Both the position numbers and the translations under genes were made by a program. Below, piece after piece: positions 1-5,830 of a stretch of 26,508 nt of DNA; the first letter of the stretch is position 1; each line of letters starts with the position of its first letter. This DNA comes from a virus: the IMG/VR virus record IMGVR_UViG_3300044846_001138, positions 1 through 26,508 of that record; one strand, written 5' to 3'. Below the pieces are notes generated by a model. That model searched no databases. It saw nothing but the letters and a program-made list of their open reading frames with translations, and was not told the origin of the DNA.

Positions 1-137
1 GCGTATTATCCGCTATTGTTAGTATTTCAACAATTCAACCGATAGTTACTTTATTTGCCGGTTTGATTGCAATTGTTTCAGGTATAATGGCTATTCGCTA
101 TTATTACAACGCAACCAAAAAAGTAAAGAATGATTAA
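1..137 (+). CDS. holin-like small membrane protein (5' end outside window)
   Basis: Reading frame 3 is open from the window edge to the TAA at 135-137 and gives 44 residues ending in YYYNATKKVKND. The visible part is one or two hydrophobic stretches (IVTLFAGLIAIVSGIMAI) followed by a basic tail, the usual shape of small phage holins. Its stop overlaps the next start by 8 bases (ATGATTAA), and it leads a run of small exported or membrane proteins ending in an endolysin, which supports a lysis role. Sequence shows membrane character only; holin is an inference from shape and place. The N-terminus is missing. Confidence 0.6.
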   Translation, partial: VLSAIVSISTIQPIVTLFAGLIAIVSGIMAIRYYYNATKKVKND

Positions 138-681
138 GAATTTAGTAATTACAATTTTATTGGTTGTCGTTGCTTTATTCTTATTATCAGATCCTTCATA
201 CAAGGGCGGTTCTGTTACAATTGTACGCGACACGGTTTACCAACAGAAAACTTTTACTAAATATAAGAAAGGAGATTCTATTCCTTTTGTAGTTTTAGAT
301 ACTATATACTTAATAGATCAGATCCACGATACAATTAAGATCATATCCGATTATAGCCGTGTATATGCGTATTCAGATACGATTGCAATTGATACGAACA
401 ATATCGTATATATTCAAGATACAATAAGTCAAAACAGAATTTTAGGACGTGGCTTTAGTGCCAAATTAAGCGAAAAGAATATAATTGAAACGCGCACAAT
501 TACACAAAAGGTTAAGAATGCCCTTTATTTAGGCATTACAACCGATTTCAGACAGGATAAAACAATTGACAACTTAGGCATTGGCGCAATATATAGAGTT
601 AAAAATAAGGCTTTAATCGGCTTTAATTTAAAAGCAGGTCAATCTGTAAAATATGGGCTTGGTTTCTATTTAAAATTATAA
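130..681 (+). CDS. membrane-anchored periplasmic protein, DT-rich beta repeats, unknown function
   Basis: 183 aa. An N-terminal hydrophobic helix (about residues 4-19) without a clear cleavage site suggests a signal anchor. Residues 33-100 carry repeated D-T-(I/V) strands (DTVYQ, DTIYLID, DTIKI, DTIAID, DTISQ), typical of beta-rich periplasmic phage proteins in Bacteroidota. The C-terminal 50 residues alternate polar and hydrophobic residues and end in YGLGFYLKL, resembling short amphipathic beta-strands. I recognise the general type but know no biochemical function. The start overlaps the preceding stop by 8 bases and the gene sits in the lysis block, so an envelope-spanning role is possible but not shown. 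Confidence 0.75.
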   Translation: MIKNLVITILLVVVALFLLSDPSYKGGSVTIVRDTVYQQKTFTKYKKGDSIPFVVLDTIYLIDQIHDTIKIISDYSRVYAYSDTIAIDTNNIVYIQDTISQNRILGRGFSAKLSEKNIIETRTITQKVKNALYLGITTDFRQDKTIDNLGIGAIYRVKNKALIGFNLKAGQSVKYGLGFYLKL

Positions 682-690
682 TCATATATA

Positions 691-993
691 ATGGCAGCGA
701 GCAAAAAATTAGACGTTTCAGCAAATCCCCTTCCAATAAGTTTTAAAGACTTTAGTAAAAACCCTGTGGTTGGAACTATGTTTTTAGTAATTATTGGAAT
801 TTCTGTTTTATATATTGACATACGCGGAACTTTTAATAATCAGATTGAAGGGCAAGGTCGTAAAATTGAAAAATTAGAATCCCGTGTAGATTTGGTAAGC
901 GACGCCCTGCGCCGTTGTGATTCTTCATTGGCTTCAGCTACGACTAAACTTTCAACTTTAGAGCAATTAGGTAAGATCCAAAAAATTAAATAA
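691..993 (+). CDS. i-spanin-like inner-membrane coiled-coil protein
   Basis: 100 aa. A short N-terminal segment (residues 1-28) precedes one transmembrane helix (about 29-46, GTMFLVIIGISVLYIDI), followed by an extended heptad-rich helix to the C-terminus (IEKLESRVDLVSDALRRC...). One TM helix plus a periplasmic coiled coil is the topology of an inner-membrane spanin. The next gene, starting at the shared base of TAATG, encodes an exported protein with a lipobox-like signal and a coiled coil, as expected for the outer-membrane partner. There is no sequence-level match to a named spanin; the call rests on topology, size and position. Confidence 0.55.
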   Translation: MAASKKLDVSANPLPISFKDFSKNPVVGTMFLVIIGISVLYIDIRGTFNNQIEGQGRKIEKLESRVDLVSDALRRCDSSLASATTKLSTLEQLGKIQKIK

Positions 994-1310
994 TGAAATA
1001 TTTATTTATTCTATTCTTATTTGGGTGTAGTGTATCGGCACAAAAAACAAGTGAAGAACAAGAACAAGAACGTGAGTTTCAACAACTTATGTCAAAAGTT
1101 ACTGAAACGAATGATCGATCAGTTAAGGTACAGGAAGCCGCAACAAAAAAAGAAGCTGAATTAGTTACAAAAGCAGTTGCAACAATTATTAAAATGAAGG
1201 GTGAAATTAAAGATTTAAAAACTGAATTAAATGAAGTCAAAAGCAAGTTGGATTCTGTTACTATTGATACCGGTGGCAAATTTATGTTATTGCCAATATC
1301 CAATAACTAA
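993..1310 (+). CDS. o-spanin-like exported coiled-coil protein (possible lipoprotein)
   Basis: 105 aa. The N-terminus is a short signal sequence with LFGC at residues 9-12, which fits a lipobox; cleavage by signal peptidase I after VSA (residues 14-16, before Q17) is the alternative. The mature part is highly charged and helical (EEQEQEREFQQL; IKMKGEIKDLKTELNEVKSKL). Translation is probably coupled to the upstream TM-coiled-coil gene through TAATG. The last 80 bases are read in another frame by the next gene, which starts at 1231. An outer-membrane spanin partner is inferred from topology and neighbour, not homology. Confidence 0.55.
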   Translation: MKYLFILFLFGCSVSAQKTSEEQEQEREFQQLMSKVTETNDRSVKVQEAATKKEAELVTKAVATIIKMKGEIKDLKTELNEVKSKLDSVTIDTGGKFMLLPISNN

Positions 1311-1623
1311 AAAGATAGGCGAAGACACGGTTGTTATAATGACTTTGAAACAAGGCGAACAAATTAATAAAACATTTAATAAGTTCGGTCAGGATTTAAA
1401 TTTAACAAAGGATAGTTTAAAAATAAAACGCGCGCAATATGATAGCTTATTCAATACAATATCTTTGGTTAAGGATTCGTTCTATGATTGGAAGTGGAAA
1501 TATAAAGAAAATAAAAGAATCTATGAAGCGTATAATGAAAATCAAAGAAAAATTGAAAAGTTACACGCAGCAAGTAAATTAATATTAATAGGAATAATTA
1601 TTTTACAATTTAGTCAATTATAA
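1231..1623 (+). CDS. exported protein with N-terminal signal and C-terminal TM (u-spanin-like topology)
   Basis: 130 aa, starting inside the 3' end of the preceding gene in the +1 frame. The overlap encodes a well-formed signal sequence: basic start MKSKAS, hydrophobic core WILLLLIPVANL, then CYCQ. An internal Met (MTLKQ, codon at 1339) would discard this signal, so the long form is preferred. The middle (GEDTVVIMTLKQGEQINKT onward) is charged and helical and resembles exported Bacteroidota phage proteins. The C-terminus is a hydrophobic helix (LILIGIIILQF) running almost to the stop. Signal at one end and TM at the other is the layout of a unimolecular spanin, though the lipobox is poor. Confidence 0.65.
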   Translation: MKSKASWILLLLIPVANLCYCQYPITKKIGEDTVVIMTLKQGEQINKTFNKFGQDLNLTKDSLKIKRAQYDSLFNTISLVKDSFYDWKWKYKENKRIYEAYNENQRKIEKLHAASKLILIGIIILQFSQL

Positions 1624-1624
1624 T

Positions 1625-1840
1625 ATGAAACAATTTTTTACGGAAGACAATGGTCGATTTAGTATGAAAAGGCTTTGCGGTCTTATGTGCGTAGTTGCAT
1701 TATGCGTTACTATGTATCATAATAGCTTTAGCGAGTTATCAAAAGCACCAAGCGAGGCATTAGTTTACGCAGTTGCAAGTTTAGCATTTGGTTGTTTAGG
1801 ATTAACAACGGCAGAAAAAATATTCAAGAAGAATGACTAA
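1625..1840 (+). CDS. putative holin, two transmembrane segments
   Basis: 71 aa. It begins MKQFFTEDNGRFSMKR, a start I recognise from short Bacteroidota phage membrane proteins annotated as holins. Two hydrophobic segments follow: about residues 18-32 (LCGLMCVVALCVTMY) and about 45-62 (LVYAVASLAFGCLGLTTA), with a lysine-rich tail (KIFKKND). It starts 1 base after the previous stop and lies two genes before the peptidase, which suits a pore-former releasing the endolysin. Size, topology and context support holin; there are no catalytic or signature residues to confirm it. Confidence 0.6.
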   Translation: MKQFFTEDNGRFSMKRLCGLMCVVALCVTMYHNSFSELSKAPSEALVYAVASLAFGCLGLTTAEKIFKKND

Positions 1841-1919
1841 TTATGAAAAAAGAGTGCTAACTTTTGTTGGCATTTTATATATAGGATTATTATTTTATTT
1901 ATTTAATTATATTTTATGA
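1833..1919 (+). CDS. 28-aa single-pass membrane microprotein
   Basis: A short gene beginning with the ATG at 1833 and ending with TGA at 1917-1919. The product is a charged head (MTNYEKRV) plus one hydrophobic helix to the end (LTFVGILYIGLLFYLFNYIL). It overlaps the holin-like gene by 8 bases and the endolysin start by 4 (ATGA), so it fills the gap between them exactly, which is the main argument that it is translated. It could be a holin regulator or antiholin-like peptide, or merely couple translation to the endolysin. No homology is claimed. Confidence 0.5.
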   Translation: MTNYEKRVLTFVGILYIGLLFYLFNYIL

Positions 1920-2380
1920 AATTAAGCGAACATTTAGATCTATCAGAAGTTATAAGAAGTGAAAGCGCAAAGCGAAACGGCATTAGTAATATGCCAACAG
2001 AGCAACACATTGCTAATTTTAAACTATTAGCAGAAAAGGTATTCGAGCCAATACGAAATAATTTTCGTTGCCCTATTCACATTTCAAGTGGGTATAGATC
2101 CATTGAACTTAATCGTGCGGTTAAGGGAAGTTTAACAAGCCAACATTGTCAGGGTGAAGCCATTGATATTGATATGGACGGGACGCCGCACGGAGTCACA
2201 AATAAAATGGTTTTTAATTATATTAAAGACAATTTAGAATTTGATCAATTGATTTGGGAATTTGGGACAAATGATAATCCTGATTGGGTTCACGTTTCAT
2301 ACGAAAGCACCGGCAAACAAAGAAAGCAAGTATTAAAAGCAATAAGAGTAAACGGGAGTACACAATATAAAAACTACTAA
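1916..2380 (+). CDS. endolysin, peptidase M15 family (L,D-/D,D-peptidase)
   Basis: 154 aa. The zinc peptidase signature of family M15 is clear: SQHCQGEAIDID at residues 75-86 gives ligands H77 and D84, and DWVHVSY at 123-129 gives the third ligand H126. A conserved SSGYRS stands at 57-62. The protein has no signal peptide, so it would need the holin-like products upstream to reach peptidoglycan, where M15 enzymes cut the stem peptide. The length fits a single catalytic domain without a separate wall-binding domain. Its ATGA overlap with the microprotein gene places it in the lysis operon. Confidence 0.88.
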   Translation: MKLSEHLDLSEVIRSESAKRNGISNMPTEQHIANFKLLAEKVFEPIRNNFRCPIHISSGYRSIELNRAVKGSLTSQHCQGEAIDIDMDGTPHGVTNKMVFNYIKDNLEFDQLIWEFGTNDNPDWVHVSYESTGKQRKQVLKAIRVNGSTQYKNY

Positions 2381-3127
2381 ATGACTAACCCAAACCTAAA
2401 AACAAAACGTAGAAGACTATTTTTTGATATAGAAACTTCGCCAAATATCGGTTTGTTTTGGGAAGCAGGATATAAAAAAAATATTGATTACTCAAATATA
2501 ATTCAAGAACGTGCAATTATCTGTATATGCTATAAGTGGGAAGACGAAAAGGAAGTTTATTCTTTACATTGGGACGCTAAGCAGAATGATAAACGTATGC
2601 TTGAACAATTTATCGAGGTTGCAAATGTGGCTAATGAAATGGTCGGTCATAACGGGGATAAATTCGACTTGGCTTGGATCAGGACAAGGTGCTTGTTTCA
2701 CAATATCCAAATGTTCCCAAAATATACAACTATTGATACTTTAAAAGTTGCGCGTCAAAAGTTTAGATTTAATTCAAATAGGCTTAATTATATAGCTGAT
2801 TTTTTAGGTTTAGGACAAAAGATTAAAACAGAATATAGTCTTTGGAAAAATATTCTTTTGCATAAAGATAAAGTGGCTATGGAAGCTATGATAAAGTATT
2901 GTAAAAAGGATGTAGTTTTACTTGAAAAGGTTTTCAAATTATTAAGCGCGCATATTGAACCAAAAACACATTATGGTGTTATTTTTGGACAAGATAGAGG
3001 AACTTGCCCTGAATGTGGATCGGACGATTTAATAAAAAATAATAAAGTTGTAACTGCAACAGGATTAACGCGCATACAATATAAGTGCAAAACCTGCAAT
3101 AAATTTCATTCTAAAACCGATAAATAA
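2381..3127 (+). CDS. DEDD-type 3'-5' exonuclease (RNase H-like) with C-terminal zinc ribbon
   Basis: 248 aa. Residues 15-20 (FDIETS) form the Exo I motif, HNGDKFD at 90-96 the Exo II motif, and YCKKD at 173-177 the Exo III motif with Y and D four apart, so the four acidic residues of a DEDDy exonuclease are present (D16, E18, D96, D177). A CxxC...CxxC zinc ribbon (C209, C212, C236, C239) closes the protein. It looks like the YprB/RNase_H_2 type rather than a polymerase, as no polymerase domain follows. Likely trims DNA ends or processes replication intermediates. It starts directly after the endolysin stop. Confidence 0.82.
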   Translation: MTNPNLKTKRRRLFFDIETSPNIGLFWEAGYKKNIDYSNIIQERAIICICYKWEDEKEVYSLHWDAKQNDKRMLEQFIEVANVANEMVGHNGDKFDLAWIRTRCLFHNIQMFPKYTTIDTLKVARQKFRFNSNRLNYIADFLGLGQKIKTEYSLWKNILLHKDKVAMEAMIKYCKKDVVLLEKVFKLLSAHIEPKTHYGVIFGQDRGTCPECGSDDLIKNNKVVTATGLTRIQYKCKTCNKFHSKTDK

Positions 3128-3330
3128 TGTCCAAAATTTTATACAATATAATAGACGATCTTTTAGCCCGTGAAGATAAAGGGATAAAAGAATACGGAAC
3201 GACAATGGATCGAACTGATCTTTCAGAAATAGAATGGTTGCAGCACGCATATGAAGAAGCCTTAGACTTATCTATATATTTAAAAAAACTTATAAAAATT
3301 AAAAACAATGCGCTATCCAAAAGGATTTAA
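3127..3330 (+). CDS. small MazG-like / DUF protein, function uncertain
   Basis: 67 aa, start shared with the preceding stop (TAATG). The stretch EYGTTMDRTDLSEIEWLQHA, followed by an acidic helix (YEEALDLSIYLKKL), matches a recurring phage motif in which a D-R-(T)-D-L-S turn precedes E-W-L-x-H and E-E-x-x-D helices, seen in small nucleotide pyrophosphohydrolase-like proteins of the MazG superfamily. Acidic EExxD residues that would bind metal are present. The protein is shorter than a full MazG domain, so enzymatic activity is unproved. Overlaps the next gene by 23 bases. Confidence 0.6.
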   Translation: MSKILYNIIDDLLAREDKGIKEYGTTMDRTDLSEIEWLQHAYEEALDLSIYLKKLIKIKNNALSKRI

Positions 3331-3496
3331 TAAATGGACACTTCAACAACAAGAAGAATTTTTTATTAAAAAACTGCAAGAGTTATATAATATAGAGCAG
3401 GAAATCCGTCATACATTGGCAAAGATTCGTGGCGGAAACAGAATGGAATATAAAGAAATTGAAAGACCTGATGAAATACTTTTAAAAGATTTATAA
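3308..3496 (+). CDS. conserved small phage protein, helical, unknown function
   Basis: 62 aa, strongly helical and charged. The opening MRYPKGFNKWTLQQQEEF and the later LAKIRGG resemble a family of short unknown proteins frequent in Bacteroidota phages. No catalytic motif or membrane segment is visible. The start lies 23 bases inside the previous gene and the stop shares a base with the next start (TAATG), so it is embedded in a tightly coupled group of four small genes after the exonuclease. Confidence 0.6.
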   Translation: MRYPKGFNKWTLQQQEEFFIKKLQELYNIEQEIRHTLAKIRGGNRMEYKEIERPDEILLKDL

Positions 3497-3744
3497 TGTC
3501 TGAAGAAAAAGAGCCTGAAATTACGGAAGAAATTGAGTGGGAAGATGCAGAAGCGACCACGAGAAGTGATCTAATTAGCTGCGCCTATTATGCAATGTCT
3601 GCTGTTGAGGATATTGATTTAACTTTAATATCTAAAATAGAAGCTAATAAAATACGCCGTATAAAAAGGCAATCCTTAGATATAATTGCAGAGGTGATCG
3701 GGGAAATGCACGCTGAAATCTTTGATGTAGAAGAAGATATATAA
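3496..3744 (+). CDS. acidic small protein, unknown function
   Basis: 82 aa, very acidic at both ends (MSEEKEPEITEEIEWEDAEA; IFDVEEDI) with a central helical part (AYYAMSAVEDIDLTLI; IRRIKRQSLDIIAEVI). No family recognised. It is the last gene before the terminator at 3769-3795 and therefore closes the first transcription unit. DNA-mimic behaviour is conceivable for such an acidic protein, but nothing specific in the sequence supports it. Confidence 0.6.
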   Translation: MSEEKEPEITEEIEWEDAEATTRSDLISCAYYAMSAVEDIDLTLISKIEANKIRRIKRQSLDIIAEVIGEMHAEIFDVEEDI

Positions 3745-3768
3745 ATAAATAATTATATATAATGTATT

Positions 3769-3795
3769 GCCGCTTATAATAAGTGGCTTTTTTTT
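3769..3795 (+). terminator. intrinsic terminator closing the lysis/exonuclease unit
   Basis: A 7-bp stem (GCCGCTT at 3769-3775 with AAGTGGC at 3781-3787, one G-T pair) and a 5-base loop are followed directly by eight T residues (3788-3795). It lies 24 bases after the last gene of the unit and just before the promoter at 3811-3848. Confidence 0.85.
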
Positions 3796-3810
3796 GTAAA
3801 ATAAATTAAT

Positions 3811-3848
3811 AAAGTGTATATTTTATGGATAAAAGATGTATATTTGTA
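3811..3848 (+). promoter_or_regulatory. Bacteroidota-type promoter, copy 1 of a duplicated 38-bp element
   Basis: The -7 box TATATTTG (3839-3846) fits the Bacteroidota consensus TAnnTTTG. The 38 bases match 14648-14685 at 31 positions without a gap, including an identical 18-base block AAAAGATGTATATTTGTA. Both copies follow a boundary between units and lie 32-42 bases (from the -7 box) before a gene start. No clear TTTG -33 box is present; the shared TGTnTA at 24 bases upstream of the -7 box may replace it. Confidence 0.75.
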
Positions 3849-3873
3849 ATGCCGTAATAAAACCATACGGCAT
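3849..3873 (+). promoter_or_regulatory. perfect inverted repeat at the expected transcription start (operator or 5' hairpin)
   Basis: ATGCCGTA (3849-3856) and TACGGCAT (3866-3873) are exact reverse complements around a 9-base loop. The repeat begins 2 bases after the -7 box and ends 7 bases before the ATG at 3881. As DNA it could be an operator overlapping +1; as RNA it would be a hairpin at the 5' end that could stabilise the message or shield the start. The second promoter copy (14648) has no such repeat. Confidence 0.6.
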
Positions 3874-3880
3874 AAATACT

Positions 3881-4090
3881 ATGAAAAGTTTTAAATTTAT
3901 TGGTGAAGCCAAATTCGGCAAACCTGAAGACATTTTTTATTACACTACCGAAGATGACCATTATATACCGGATTCGGGTAGTCATATAAAAGAAACTGCT
4001 TATGAAAAGTTTTTAATCTTAGCGCAGGGCGGTTCTTTAAAACCTACAAAAGAAATATTTGAAGAAATATTATTTGAACCTAAAAATTAA
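3881..4090 (+). CDS. small protein, first gene of the replication/recombination unit
   Basis: 69 aa from the ATG at 3881. An upstream in-frame ATG at 3836 overlaps the promoter's -7 box and would be untranscribed, so 3881 is preferred. The product (MKSFKFIGEAKFGKPEDIFY...) is a mixed alpha/beta acidic protein without recognised domain. As the promoter-proximal gene of the ERF/SSB-like/DnaA-like unit it is likely expressed early. Function unknown. Confidence 0.65.
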   Translation: MKSFKFIGEAKFGKPEDIFYYTTEDDHYIPDSGSHIKETAYEKFLILAQGGSLKPTKEIFEEILFEPKN

Positions 4091-4093
4091 AAA

Positions 4094-4348
4094 ATGAATA
4101 CATTACACGAATTAGAAAATCTAAGGGATAAGGTAAGTTATTATGAATGGCTTTTTGAAATTAGTAATAAAGCTAATGCAAGAAATCGTTACGATTTATT
4201 AAAGAATGCGCGTAGAAATTTAAAAGAATTTAAAGCTAAATATTATCCGCATTTATTAGTTCAACCTAAAAACCCTTTCCCGCCAATACCATTTACACCA
4301 ATGTCAGAATGGACAGAAAGATTTGAAGAATACGGGGATATGTATTAA
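4094..4348 (+). CDS. hypothetical helical protein with proline-rich C-terminus
   Basis: 84 aa. The first 55 residues are helical and rich in Asn, Arg and Glu (NTLHELENLRDKVSYYEWLF); the last third contains a proline-rich stretch (NPFPPIPFTPMSEW). No family recognised. It starts 3 bases after the previous stop and lies 24 bases before the ERF gene, so it belongs to the same unit. Confidence 0.6.
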   Translation: MNTLHELENLRDKVSYYEWLFEISNKANARNRYDLLKNARRNLKEFKAKYYPHLLVQPKNPFPPIPFTPMSEWTERFEEYGDMY

Positions 4349-4372
4349 ATTTATAAACCTAAAAAAACCTAT

Positions 4373-4924
4373 ATGAAATTAATAAACATTCAAGCAGAAT
4401 TAAAAGCGCCTAAAAATCAAACCAATTCATTTGGTAAATATAAATACAGAAGCGCAGAGGATATAATTGAAGCAGTAAAGCCAATTTTATTTAAATATCA
4501 AACCGCGCTATTAATTAGTGATGAAATAGTACAAGTAGCCGATCGAGTTTATGTAAAGGCAACGGCAATGCTAATAGATGAAAATAATGAGGAATTACCC
4601 GTCAAAGTTTATGGTTGGGCGCGCGAAGAAGAAATAAAAAAAGGAATGGACGCAGCGCAGATCACCGGATCGGCAAGTTCATATGCGCGTAAATATGCAC
4701 TTAATGGATTATTTGCAATTGATGACACTAAGGATTCAGATGCAACAAATGAACATAAGGACGAAGTTGGCGAAGAAAAGCGTATGAAATTAATAACTTT
4801 ATTAGAGAATACTATTTGGGATGAAACCCTAAAAAGTAAGCAGGCTATAAAGATTAGCGCATACACTACGAACGATCAATATGATAAAGCACTTAAAATT
4901 ATTTTAGCAAACCAAAATAAATAA
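4373..4924 (+). CDS. erf: ERF-family single-strand annealing protein
   Basis: 183 aa. The N-terminal ERF pattern is visible: LKAPKNQTNSFGKYKYRSAE (residues 11-30), then an alpha/beta core ending in the family's hallmark block around residues 96-118 (QITGSASSYARKYALNGLFA followed by IDDTKDSD). ERF proteins anneal complementary single strands and drive RecA-independent recombination, often helping to circularise or repair phage genomes. The C-terminal 50 residues are a variable charged tail. The SSB-like gene two places downstream is a natural partner. Confidence 0.88.
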   Translation: MKLINIQAELKAPKNQTNSFGKYKYRSAEDIIEAVKPILFKYQTALLISDEIVQVADRVYVKATAMLIDENNEELPVKVYGWAREEEIKKGMDAAQITGSASSYARKYALNGLFAIDDTKDSDATNEHKDEVGEEKRMKLITLLENTIWDETLKSKQAIKISAYTTNDQYDKALKIILANQNK

Positions 4925-4926
4925 TT

Positions 4927-5139
4927 ATGCAAGAAACTTATCAGGACTTAGAAAACGGAATGCAAAATTTATTACCAATGGAACGTCAGATGCTACTTGC
5001 AAAAGTATATCACTACGCTTGGTATAATGAGAAAGCATATAAAGATTTAATTCTTTTTATAAATCATTGGGAAATGCATTCAGAATTTAAAGCAGTATTT
5101 TTTAATCAGGGTTCAGAAGAATCCACAAACCAAATATAA
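4927..5139 (+). CDS. hypothetical small helical protein
   Basis: 70 aa, starting 2 bases after the ERF stop. Predicted helical with many aromatic residues (VYHYAWYNEKAYKDLILFIN). No family recognised. Placed between an annealing protein and an SSB-like protein, so a role in DNA transactions is a guess from context only. Confidence 0.6.
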   Translation: MQETYQDLENGMQNLLPMERQMLLAKVYHYAWYNEKAYKDLILFINHWEMHSEFKAVFFNQGSEESTNQI

Positions 5140-5140
5140 A

Positions 5141-5365
5141 ATGTCAGAAGTAAAAAAAGAGTCAATCGGTGCTTGGAAAAACCAAACGAAAGACGGAAAA
5201 GAAGTAATTAAATTTACAATTAATGGTCAAAGGTATAATATGTGGGTTAATTCCTATAAGGATAAAAATTCGCAGCCTGACTATAAGATTTATGAGGACA
5301 ATTATGTAGCACCAACAGGTCAAGTACAGGAAACTAAAACATTAACAGATGACGATTTATTTTAA
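5141..5365 (+). CDS. small SSB-like / DUF736-like protein with acidic C-terminal tip
   Basis: 74 aa. It begins MSEVKKESIGAWKNQTKDGK and continues with short beta-strands and a QPDYKIYED turn; this layout is known to me from short Bacteroidota phage proteins related to DUF736/OB-like folds. The last residues, TDDDLF, mimic the acidic-plus-Phe tip by which bacterial SSB recruits partner proteins. Too short for a classic SSB (about 110 aa OB domain plus tail), so single-strand binding is inferred from the strand pattern, the tail and the ERF context. Confidence 0.6.
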   Translation: MSEVKKESIGAWKNQTKDGKEVIKFTINGQRYNMWVNSYKDKNSQPDYKIYEDNYVAPTGQVQETKTLTDDDLF

Positions 5366-5368
5366 CCT

Positions 5369-5794
5369 ATGGAATTTAATAACAATTTAATACAATGTTA
5401 CAAAGATCAATTGCAGAGTTTACGAATGTTTCATAAAGAATTAGTAAAAGCTAAATTAATAACAGATGATCTTGCAATAGGTTCAGTTTCTACAAGTATT
5501 CTTCCACATAGATTAGTTGAATTAGTTGAGGATGTTTTTGATACAAGTATTCAAATTAAGAACAGAAGCCAAAGCGTAATTTTTGGACGAAAGGCGGCGG
5601 CTTATATTCTTAAAAAATATACTCAATTATCACTTAATGAAATAGCTAAGCATATAGGAGTGGGAGATCATACAACCGTGATTTATAACATAAAAACTGC
5701 GGAAAATCTAATGGATACCGAAGAATGGTATAAAGAAAAAGTTGATGAAATTGAGAAAGAAATTGAAAATTTTAGTAACTTTGTAAAAGAATAA
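5369..5794 (+). CDS. stand-alone DnaA domain IV-like DNA-binding protein
   Basis: 141 aa. Residues about 48-125 match the C-terminal DNA-binding domain of DnaA: a helix LVELVEDVFD, then GRKAAAYILKK, the helix-turn-helix LSLNEIAKHIGVGDHTTVIY (residues 88-106), and NIKTAENLM. The DHTTVIY segment corresponds to the DnaA-box recognition signature. There is no AAA+ ATPase domain, so it cannot act as a complete initiator. The N-terminal 45 residues are unrelated. It could mark the phage origin, recruit the O-like replication protein encoded next, or compete with host DnaA. Confidence 0.82.
   Translation: MEFNNNLIQCYKDQLQSLRMFHKELVKAKLITDDLAIGSVSTSILPHRLVELVEDVFDTSIQIKNRSQSVIFGRKAAAYILKKYTQLSLNEIAKHIGVGDHTTVIYNIKTAENLMDTEEWYKEKVDEIEKEIENFSNFVKE
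5776..5783 (+). promoter_or_regulatory. possible -7 box (TAACTTTG) before the leader of the replication gene
   Basis: TAACTTTG fits TAnnTTTG and lies within the last codons of the DnaA-like gene, about 20 bases before the 94-base gap that contains an inverted repeat and a terminator. No well-spaced -33 box is seen, and the 38-bp duplicated element is not conserved here, so this is a weak candidate. Confidence 0.25.
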
Positions 5795-5799
5795 AGAAA

Positions 5800-5816
5800 A
5801 CGTTATGGTACAACGT
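5800..5816 (+). repeat. short inverted repeat in the leader
   Basis: ACGTT (5800-5804) and AACGT (5812-5816) flank ATGGTAC. Could be a small operator or part of a leader structure; with 5-bp arms chance cannot be excluded. Confidence 0.3.
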
Positions 5817-5830
5817 AGTTTAAATATATT

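Noticed and set aside
3836-3880. Upstream ATG at 3836 as start of the 3881 gene
   Set aside because: It lies in the promoter's -7 box, so a transcript from that promoter would not include it; the extra residues run through the inverted repeat.
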